Part shown: in pieces, positions 32,414 to 41,488 of the stretch
How the letters are laid out: every line of letters starts with the position of its first letter
Position numbering within the stretch: position 1 is the stretch's first letter
NCBI GenBank assembly: GCA_013350335.1
Contig: CM023532.1
Coordinates: 97,459,853-97,523,852, forward strand
Origin: Chimonanthus salicifolius
Lineage: Eukaryota; Streptophyta; Magnoliopsida; Laurales; Calycanthaceae
DNA: 64,000 bases
Reading direction: 5' to 3'
Notes under the pieces: model-generated
What the model saw: the letters and a program-made list of their open reading frames with translations, nothing else
What the model was told of the DNA's origin: nothing
Databases searched by the model: none
Position numbers and translations under genes: made by a program

Positions 32414-33942
32414 TGTAACACCCCGATTTCTCAATAAGATGAATATTTACGAAAATGTCCCTAGATTGGTAAATTTATTAATTATGATGTTAAATGAGAA
32501 AATAGTGGGGCCCATTGTTCAAATTAAGATCCTATGAACATATTATAAGGGTCAAATTATAATGGATGGGTAATGTACATCAAATTAGGTCAAAATGGTT
32601 AATTGGGTCAAAGAATTCTCAACGGTTGGAATAATTACGAGAATACCCCATAGATTGTTTTGTTGGAGATTATGACTTGGTTGTATGAGTTGGATTAAGT
32701 AAACATATGGATTTATCTTTGGACTTAGTGATAAGTAAATAACCAGCCACTAAGGTAGATTACTTTTATGAACTTTGATTATGAGCAAGATTAGACATTG
32801 GTTATACCAATGGCAAATCTGTGAATACAAGTCAAACGAAGGGATTGATCAAAGGACTCACATGATGTAGTTGGGTCTTAGATATGAATGAACAAGTAAG
32901 TGATAGTATGATTTATTGATTGTTATATGGATAAGGTACCGGAAGTTGAACGACGTGCGAGTCGTGACCGGGTGACGCGAAAGAAAGATCAAGTACTGAA
33001 GTGAATCTTCAGTAGGTTTCCTACCTTTATTGTAACCACTATTTCATATGCTGTTTTATGTTGATTTCGATAACTTATATGATTGTAAAGTTATGTTTCT
33101 AAATGACATGTTTGCATAGACATCTCATGCATCGCATGGGATGATGGTGTTGTAACCGGAGGCCACACTCCGTCGGGGCGTCCGAAAGACCACTGTGGGA
33201 TACCCTGATGATGAGAATCCCATCAGGAGGAATCCAGAGGCCACACTCCGTCGGGGAGTCCGAAAGACCACTGTGGGTTACCTTGACGATGAGAATCCCG
33301 TCAAGTGATGGCTATGTTGAATGGTGATGGGTGGGACTCATTACATGTTCATTTCATATATAGCATGTTTTTATGGAATTTTGTCTCACATGTATTATTA
33401 TTATGTATATGCATGTTTTATATGCTAACATGTGGTAGCCCTGATTCGGGAACCTACTGGGCGCGTTGATCTAACGCCCTAATTCTATCCTCAGAGGAGA
33501 TTGCAGGTACAAGCAAGGGGAAAGGAAAGGTCATTGACCAGGAGGGGAGCTGAGCCTAAGTGCTTTAATGATGGATTTGGATTACGTTATATTACTGTCA
33601 TTTGAATACTATTGTTGGACATGTAATAATTCGTTATTTGCTATGGTTTGATTAGGATAATAACCTGTGGATGGTTGATCTATGTTATTTAATATTTAAG
33701 ACTGTTACTTGCTATCTCGTCTTTCTATTCTGCAATTATCTAGATTATTCCGCATGTTGATGTTAGTTCCATGTGTGATTCACTATCATGGTCTATTCCA
33801 TGTACACATGGGTGGCCAGTTAAGGTTCAGACTTGGGTAGTCTGAACTTAACTCGCGTCGTGACGCCGCCCGCTCTCTTCCGATGTTTATTTTAAAAAAA
33901 AAAATTAGACTCTGAAATTCTCGGAAAGGGCGGGGCGTTACA
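32414..33942 (+). repeat. 3' LTR subtype B with ~1.9-kb internal deletion
   Basis: 1529 bases against 3430 for the complete subtype B LTR at 58204-61633. The break joins GAATTATTACG...ATACC (U3 repeat 2) to CCATAGATTGTTTTG, removing U3 repeat 3, the leader and all hairpins. CCCC at the join suggests a short-homology deletion. Confidence 0.85.
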
Positions 33943-34329
33943 GTACTACTTACCGATTCCGCAACTCCTCCGGTTTCTTTCACTCCTTCTTGCTCCTCCG
34001 ATCTTCTCCTTAGTCTTTTTTCTTTCTTCCTCCTTGATCTTCGGCCAAGAGTGTGTTGAGATCTTGAGATGAAAACCCAAAGAGAGGGTTTGGCCAAAGA
34101 GTGTAGGTTGGAGAGAGGGAGAGGAGGAGAAAATGGAAACCCTAAGTCTTTCCTTGTTCAATGAGAGGGTCGGCCAAACTTGAGAGAGGGAGAGTGAGAT
34201 GAGATCCAAATTTCTCTAAGTCCTTTGTCTTGAGAGGGGGATCGGCCTTGAGAGAGAAAGGGAGAGAGTGAGATGAGATGAATGAGATTCAAAAGCCTAT
34301 TTTCCCTCTTGTCTAGGGTTTGCTTGGGT

Positions 34330-34810
34330 TAGACTCCACCCTCATCAATGTGGAGTCTTCCCCATGGGCTCTTTGACCAAACAAGAGGGTGCATGCCCTC
34401 CACATGGCACACACCACTCTCCTCCCACGATTTTGGTTTTGGTTCCTTTGGTGGTTTGGGTGGTTTCCATGAGATGAAACCACCACCTCTCTTTTGACCA
34501 ATGCATGGTCTAGCATGTCCTTCATTTAAGCTCCTTGTCTAGCCAAGGGGGGTGCATGCCCTCCACATGGCATACTACCCATCATCCCAATGGCTTTGGT
34601 TTGCTTGTTTCCTTGGGTGGTTTGGTGGTTTCCATGAGATGGAACCACCACCTCTCCTTTGGCCAATGTATGCCCTCCACCTAAGCATCCTTATGTAGCC
34701 AAGGGGGTGCATGCCCTCCACATGGCACCCACCACCGCCCCCCCCCCCCCCCCCCCCCCCCCACCCAACGGTTTTGATGGAGTGATTTCCATGAGATGAA
34801 ACCACCCCCT
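34330..34810. repeat. ~165-base tandem repeats, three copies, with palindrome
   Basis: Anchored by GGTGGTTTCCATGAGATGAA at about 34460 and 34622 and by a shorter version at 34783. The palindrome GGTGGTTTC...GAAACCACC lies in each. GGTGCATGCCCTCCACATGG occurs three times. Confidence 0.75.
34738..34762. repeat. Poly-C tract (25 bases)
   Basis: Uninterrupted C run inside the third LTR repeat. Its length is likely to vary or be misassembled. Confidence 0.95.
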
Positions 34811-35443
34811 TGACTCACTCCATCTTTTGGTCTTTTATGTGACTCACTCCATTTAAATGCAACTCATTTCTCAACTCAATCATTTCAATTTATATCTAAC
34901 TTAGGTCATTACAATTAAATAATTTAATTCCACTTACTACATTTAATCTTCTTTAATTTATCTTTGACTCACCCATGGTTGACAAGTCAACCATGGTGGC
35001 CGGCCCCACTTGTGCCTTAGCCCACACGCCACCTCACTTGATGAGGTGGAGTTGGGTCCCACTTGGCTATGCCACTTGGATTCCCACTCCTACACTTGCC
35101 ACCTCACTTGATGAGGTGGACCCCATGCCTTTGATCACAACTGGGTCCATGACCCAATTAAATCCATTTCTTACCCATTTACCCTAATGGTCAATCCATC
35201 TTGACCCATTGGTTCTCAATTGGGCATTTGACCCAATTGACCATCATTGACCCAATTAATTGGAAATAATTCAATCCATGGTCCATTAGACCATACTTGG
35301 GCCATTGCCCAAACTTTGATCCATCTAACATCCATTTCATCAAAAATTCTTAATTTCAACAATTAAAATAAATAATAGCCAATATATTTCTTGATTAAAA
35401 AATCCGGGCTATTACATTTTATGGAGATGAATTACCTTAAAAT

Positions 35444-35776
35444 TCATTCTTCAAAATTTCCCAAAGCATCTTTTGACTTTTGGGCGGTTAAAATTCTTGG
35501 AAAAAAAGATTTGCTTACCCCCTGTTGGATGAAAAGAAGTGCCTTAGCATCTTTCTTTTTGTTTTCCTTGTACTACTTTTGCTTTGCTTGAGTCCATGTA
35601 GCACTAGTCGACGGTGATTCTAGTTCATCATAGCCATCTTCAACTAGCTCCCAAAGATCTTGACAAATGAAGACAATCTTCATTTGTATGCTCCAAAAAT
35701 CATAGCTTTCTCCATAAAAAAATGGTACTGGATTTTGTGCATAGTTGAGGGTACTTGAACTTGGATTGCTGGCCAT
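35444..35776 (-). pseudogene. Ty1/copia gag N-terminal part, broken
   Basis: Minus-strand frame from ATG at 35776. The first 67 codons read MASNPSSSTLNYAQ..., then FFYGESYDFWSIQMKIVF and DLWELVEDGYDE, the characteristic start of plant copia Gag (DUF4219/UBN2-like; W in the FW.I.M motif). A stop at 35573-35575 is followed in the same frame by KKKDAKALLFIQQG and FFPRI, again typical. A second stop at 35444-35446 and the invading LTR at 35416 end it. The ATG lies 18 bases after the primer site. The rest of the element is missing. Confidence 0.85.
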
Positions 35777-35794
35777 GGAATAGAGGTAAATGTA

Positions 35795-35810
35795 TCAGGC
35801 TCTGATACCA
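35795..35810 (-). other. Primer binding site, initiator tRNA-Met (copia)
   Basis: Minus strand TGGTATCAGAGCCTGA, between the copia LTR and gag. It is a perfect match to the usual initiator-Met primer site. Confidence 0.85.
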
Positions 35811-35817
35811 AATTTAT

Positions 35818-36204
35818 TGGTGCAGCGGAATGTAATGAGCACACTTGTATCTCAATAAAACAAAACTTTTGTAAATTGATAGAATTGAAGTAGGCAAAGA
35901 TGCTTAAGAAGGGGTAAATATTTCTTGCTGATTTTTCACTTGAAAACTTGATAACAAAACACCTTTATATATAGGCTTCAACATGAACTAGCCATTAACT
36001 CACCTCTAGAAATGAACCTTCACACCTCTTCTATGAACCAACAACACTCTTCCATTACTCTAGGTTCATGTTCTAAGAAATTACAAATCAACTAAGTCCA
36101 AAGACTTCACACTATCCAAGGTACATACTCCTAGGAGTCACGTAGAAATACATCAATGTGCCTCCTAGGAATTACAAATTAATTAAATTTTAATACCATC
36201 AACA
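35818..36204 (-). repeat. Ty1/copia 5' LTR, minus strand, ~387 bases
   Basis: On the minus strand it starts TGTTGATGGTATTAAAATTT at 36204 and ends GCTGCACCA near 35818, seven bases before the primer site. It has a TATA stretch (GCCTATATATAAAGG) at about 35967-35981. The short length suits Tork/Tnt1-like copia LTRs. Confidence 0.7.
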
Positions 36205-36840
36205 TGCAAGATTCAATTTTCTGGACTTTTGAGGATCTAGGTTTTTTCTCTTTATCATTGGCGTACAAGAGCTTAAATGGAAATTAATCTTGTCCTAACT
36301 AGTCGCTTGGTTTCTAGGATATATTGCAAATGACTCAACATTTGCTTGTTTATGTTTTAATGATGGTTTAAAGTCAAATACAAGTTTCATTCTCTTGGTC
36401 TATCTCTAGATCGTCGATGTCTTCTTTACCATCAAGAAGATGAGGATGGGCTTCACTTATTTTGCCAACATTCCTCTCATCTGGTTAATTTGGGGTGAAA
36501 AAAATGCTAGGGTATTTCGGTCCCCTGTTCAACCATGGGAGCATGTTGCTCGAAATACCTTCTCATTTTGCAGAGTTCTACTACTATGCAATTATTCTGA
36601 TTTGGAAAAAGTCCCAAGCTTCATCTCCATGAACTAGAACCTGCCTACATTGGTTACATGTTTCTTTTCTCATCTTTCTCTGTAGACAATGGTTTTTTGG
36701 TTTGGTGTTGCCTTCATCAAGACCTAGGTGTCGAATTAGTGTGTTTTCCGTTTACACTAATAGGATCATCTGTGAGCTAAAATTTCTCCATTCTTTTTTG
36801 TTGTTGCCTTCCCCTATGCACATTTTTCGTTTTTAGCCTA
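36205..36840 (+). mobile_element. LINE relic (reverse-transcriptase 3' end and tail)
   Basis: Around 36400-36640 two frames carry pieces resembling the Cys/His region at the end of plant LINE polymerases: DRRCLLYHQEDEDGLHLFCQ in one frame, then WLIWGEKNARVFRSPVQPW in the next, parallel to the W.IW..RN.R.F segment of LINEs. The following sequence is T-rich and non-coding. Frame shifts and the missing N-terminus mark it as dead. Assignment rests on short motifs only. Confidence 0.4.
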
Positions 36841-37020
36841 GGGTGTGTTTAGATGAGGGGTAAATTTTACAGATGTTACTCGGGGTTACTTTTGGTATAA
36901 TGAATACCTTTCGGTTGGAAATGGTTTTCGAAAGTGAGAGAAGATGAGTAAAAAGTTGATTTTTTATCTCTACTTCTTAATTACCAAAAAAGAAATAAAG
37001 GTAACCATCTAAATGCAGAA
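36841..37020. mobile_element. Possible small inverted-repeat element (MITE)
   Basis: GTTTAGATGAGGGGTAAA near 36848 and AAAGGTAACCATCTAAATG near 37000 are partly complementary (GTTTAGATG.....GTAA). Length about 170 bases. No clear target duplication is visible. Confidence 0.25.
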
Positions 37021-37781
37021 GTTTCCATGTTCTGGCGTCCTTTGAATTCTTTATAAAAGACACATCTGTATTGTCTGGTTCTAATGTTGTATCTGTTACT
37101 CAACACTTTTTTTGAAAAAGTGACAATTCGCTTACCCACTCCATCCCGTTCGGATGCTTCTATATGTAATGATCTATCACAATGGCTATTCGAAAGCATT
37201 GTGAATAATACAACTCATTCTAGTAGTGAGGGTGTTTTTATATCTGCGATAATAGTCATATTTAATATTTGATTCATTAGGTCAAGTCAAATTGAAAATG
37301 AAATTAGAAATTTCATTAATACGGTTGAATGTAGAAATGTATTTAAAATTGAAAATTTCTTGTGTACATCAAAAGTATCACATTAATGTTTACTCTTGTT
37401 GATTGAGTTGCAAAATGAGACATCTAATTAGCTTTCTACTATAACAAATAATCAAAATAGGGTTAATTTTTTTGCTGATACGCTCTCTCTCCTACCAATT
37501 ATTTTTAAAATTTCAAACAATTATAGAAAAATAGAGAAAATAAAAACCTAGTGTTAGCATTTTTTTTTTAAAAACGGTCTTTTTCATAAAGTATAAGATC
37601 TTTGAGAGCCGAAATTTTTATTTTGATAAGTGTCCAAAATTTTACAAAGTATAAAACTAGCACAAGGAAACACCTAATGTGAAATTCATGTTCTCTAATA
37701 TCTCATAGTGACATGTATCTTCTATTGCAATTTAAATAAGTTTTTGAAGGCTTTTGTGATTGTACAATGTTAAAAAGTACA
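37021..37781. other. Unassigned A/T-rich stretch
   Basis: No coding motif, LTR end or repeat recognised. It may be older host intergenic DNA or a decayed LINE tail. Confidence 0.4.
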
Positions 37782-38038
37782 TGTAACACCCAATCCCACT
37801 ATGGGGTGTTACCGCTGATACAAACCCACAAAATGGTACATTCGCTATATCAGGTACCTTTTTTTTCAAACATGCCACAAACAATCCATAACGACCAGCA
37901 ACAAAAGTACCACTAGCATAAACAAATAAGGCAGTGAAAATCTCAAGTTAATATAGCTATCCAACCAAACAAGTAATAATCAAAAGCATATACAAATGTT
38001 CTCTCAAGGAAAGCATAAAGCAAATCTAGTTATTTGCA
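37782..38038. other. Short LTR-end-like segment with palindrome
   Basis: TGTAACACCC at 37782 and GGGGTGTTAC at 37803-37812 form a stem around AATCCCACTAT. This resembles two LTR starts placed head to head. The remainder has no recognised feature. Confidence 0.35.
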
Positions 38039-38997
38039 TGTCACGCCCTGCCCTGACGTGGGCCAAGACCCGATTGATTTTTTTTTTCTAACTGATCACA
38101 CAGAGAGATACCTACGGGTTTCTATGTTTATCCAACTTTAACATACAACGAAAATTCTAAACATAAAATGTCACATATGCTTTTTATATGTGGGCTCAAA
38201 CATGTACCATAAGACCCACCGAGAATACACAACATCAGAATAGCACATCAAAACCATTGTGGTTTTATTACATGTCTAGTGTGCCTCAGGTGGGCATAAT
38301 GATTATTACAATGCCAAGTTTATGTAAATACACATAATAAATAAATGCCCCATCCATGGGAAATATCAGGGGTCTCATCACATGAACAGGGGTTCCTCGA
38401 TCCCCTCCTTAGACAAGTTCCCTGAAACATAATGGATATGAGCTACACTGCCCAGTGAAGAGAAAACAATAGATAAATATAACATGTTATCACTCAAGCA
38501 TGTTATCACTCAAACAGTTTGTACACTCAGAATCATGCAAATCTCTAAATGGGGTCAATACCCTAGCATAGTCATTCTATCATGTTCTACGCATGCTTTT
38601 TGTTTCAAAATACGACCCCTTCAATCAACCTGCGGTATGCACCCAATGCCTCACATAGCCCGCCATACGTTATACATTGCGGCCTGTTACAGTCTAATGC
38701 CTCACTCAAGACGTATATACGCTCTACACTTGAAGCTATTCACAACCCAGTGCGTCACTCAGTGCGTGAGGGCTAATTCTTGATAGGCACATTACACCAA
38801 TCAAAGCATATAAAATACATGGATTAAATCCCCGTTTAACCCAACATAATATGTTACATGTTCACATGATATTTCCTTACTCGCCTAACATGCATTCCTA
38901 TAGCACACCCGAATGGAATTGCATTAAAAATTCAACACTTAACTGTTCAACAGATATATCACTTTACACTAGGTGCTGATAGTATATTAATACATGC
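38039..38997 (-). repeat. LTR-like fragment family D, second copy
   Basis: Begins TGTCACGCCCTGCCCTGACG and shares AATGTCACATATGC and CAAACATGTACCATA with 22829-23000. It has no coding motif. It ends where the Athila/Tat-like LTR begins. Confidence 0.45.
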
Positions 38998-41488
38998 TGT
39001 TGTCAAATTTTACATTTATAACACGCAAGCTCTCGAATCATTTATAATATAGCAGTTAGAGTGCGAGGTCGAACTCAACGGAAAATCACAAAATATATGC
39101 ACTAAAATTAAAATAGCATTCCTTTAAAAAGATATATTTTCAAGAAATAGAATTCCAATGTTTAAATCAAAGAATTCTAACACTTGGATTTTAATTAATC
39201 TTAATCTAGAAATCAAAATAACATCATTATCTAACTTGTAAAATTAGCAAAATAAGATGTTTGAATTATATTCAATTTATTGTCAAGAATAAAATCCATG
39301 TCCTTTATATTCAAAATAGTGAACTAAAGTGATAATCTTGATCACATTTCAAAATTACATGTCCTAACATCAAAATAACACATCTCCAACTTTAGTTAAT
39401 TGAATTTTGAGAACAGAGAGTTTTTTAGTACAAAGAATTTAAGAATGAATAAATGAACATAAAAAAATTAAAATAAAGATATTGAAAATAAATTGAACAA
39501 TTAATATACAACAAACAAACAAAGTAAAAGACCTAACTAAATACTGGAAATAAATTGACAGAATAAAGAAATGCATAATGTAAAAGGTGGTTATTGGAAT
39601 AGACCGTTCATCACCCAAAATAAATAAATAAATACAAAATCTAGATCTGAAATTCAAATAAAAATCCAAAGTTCAATTCATGCTCATTATCAAAGTTAAA
39701 AATTCATAAACTTTAATTTAAATAACCGAATTTTAGTAACTTAGATTGAACACTTACAACCTAAGTTCTAACTATTTCATGTCCAATTAAATAAACAAAG
39801 AATATAAACTTTAAAATTAAATCTAAACAATCATAAAAGAAATTTGAAAATTGGATGTTTCAAGGTTTTAAAGGAATATCTCATATTTATTTCATGTGAG
39901 AATTAAAGTGCAAGAATTTTGGGGAAATTAAGTACAAGAAAGACAATAATGAAAAATAAAAATTACAATTGATTGCTCACTTGTAAAATTCAAATTATGT
40001 TCATTCTCTTTCTGTTTTTCCTCCAATCTTTGGTCCTTTTGATCTACAGGTCAAATTTGAATTCTATGATGTGCCTTGGTGCTCTATTTATAAGCCCTGC
40101 GTTGGAATGAATGGCTGAGATTTAATCTAATTTTAAGTAATGAATTGGTGGCTTGTATTGGATCTCATTTAGAAGTGGATAGATGGGATTTGAAGTTGAA
40201 AACTTCGGGCTTCCTAGGGTTACACGAATTTAGTGTTGCCTGGATAGGGAATTGGCTTGGTGGTTAAGCAGAGGAGTGGAGAAAATATTGAGATTTAGGA
40301 GAGAAGATAGGGTAGGATCGAATTTGGCTAATGGAGTTAGGGTTTTATCTTTTAATGTAATGAATGGTGGAGATCTAAAGTTATAATGCATGAATGGATG
40401 AGATGGTAGGTTGATGAGATGGAGGATTGACTTTGTGATATGCGCATGAGGTGTTTTGGATATGTAAAAATCGTGTATAGGTTGGAAAGATTGGGATTGA
40501 TGAGGTGTTGGTGATTTGGGAATGAATCTGGATGGATTTTAGGTCAAGTGCATGGAGAAATTTTAGTTACAAAAATCGTGTGGATATATGGATTGGATTG
40601 GGATGCAAGTTAAATTAAAATCTAGGGTTTTAGTGCATGAATGGCTATGATTGAATGGGATCTAAATCTAATGGTTAGCTAATGGACGACTAAGATTAAT
40701 TAAGAAAATGATGAGATAATTTATGAATGATTATGATTTTAAGGTTGATCGATATGATAAGTGGATTAGATGTCCTAGATCTAATATGATGAATGAATGC
40801 ATTGGATATGGAAAGGTGGCTCTAGGTTTTACCTAATTTTGATGCATGAGATGAAGGGTTAAGATTGGAGATAGAGAATGGATGGTAGATATGAATTTTG
40901 AATGGACAAGGCTTGGGCGAGTACATGGGTTATGGAGTTAGGGTTTTGAGCCTCTAAATGAGCACATGTGCCTCTAGTGGAACTTGGACTTGAAGTTGAG
41001 GACTTGGGCCTTTGTAGTGCACATTGGCCTAGCCGATTGTGTAAAATCCACATGGACTGCTTGTGGCCGGGCCCATTGTTGGCTTGTGAAGCTTTTCTTG
41101 GACCAATTGAAGTGGATCTCTGCCCCATGGATCTTGAATTTCAGCCTTTGGCTCTTGAATTGCAGGGTCACTTTTTCAGAATTTAATAATTAAATTCACC
41201 ACTTTATAATCTAAAATATTGAATTAATCTAGACTCTCATAAATAGATCTAGACTAACCAATTTACATAAAAAACCTAAAAGTGGAGTAAAATTAATCAT
41301 AAAAATTCTAGGTCTTCGAAATTAAGCTCTAAACTTGCAATTATCCACTAATTTGAGATTGTTTTCCTGTACTTTCCAAACTTATCTACAAAACTAAGAA
41401 ATGACATTAAATGCACTTAATATATACAAAATCAAGGCTAACTATTCCAAAATTGACAGGTAAAAATGTAAACTTTAAATGCTCATCA
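38998..41488 (-). repeat. Athila/Tat-like LTR, minus strand (copy C1), 3' LTR
   Basis: On the minus strand it starts TGATGAGCATTTAAAG at 41488, directly after GAGTTTGAGGGTATT, the usual polypurine context of Athila/Tat elements (GTTTGGGGGTATT). It ends near 38998, with the conserved CGTTGAGTTCGACCTCGCAC stretch just before. About 2.49 kb, with no convincing genes inside. It is homologous to the copies at 48310-50317 and 55884-57182 but more diverged. Confidence 0.65.

Larger units (their letters stand above)
27040..33942 (+). mobile_element. Non-autonomous Tekay-related LTR retrotransposon with zinc-knuckle ORF
   Basis: Two LTRs (27040-29746 and 32414-33942) flank 2.67 kb of internal DNA. 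The LTR first ~230 bases and last ~100 bases are nearly identical between the two, so they are a pair. In order: initiator-Met primer site (29749), leader with TCCCCAAA motifs, a 168-codon ORF with three CCHC knuckles, a 101-base tandem repeat, a chromodomain relic and a polypurine stretch. No protease, reverse transcriptase, RNase H or integrase is present. Flanks ATGGG and GTACT do not match, so no target duplication is visible. It resembles TR-GAG-type non-autonomous elements in principle, but it lacks a recognisable retrotransposon gag core. Confidence 0.75.
33943..35416 (-). repeat. LTR subtype A, 5' half, minus strand
   Basis: On the minus strand it starts TGTAATAGCCCGGATTTTTT at 35416 and ends at the CGGAGGAGTTGCGGAATCGG segment near 33947, directly against the preceding 3' LTR. 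It has lost the hairpin part and the 3' half. It includes CT-rich and GAGA-rich stretches and the repeats at 34330-34810. Confidence 0.75.

Noticed and set aside
34575..34805. Glycine-rich open frame on the minus strand
   Set aside because: The glycine run is the translated 25-base poly-C tract inside an LTR repeat.
36981..37272. Two overlapping small frames on opposite strands
   Set aside because: No motif; A/T-rich unassigned DNA.
40859..41193. Overlapping open frames on both strands
   Set aside because: Inside the Athila/Tat-like LTR C1, with no motif and mirror-image frames.
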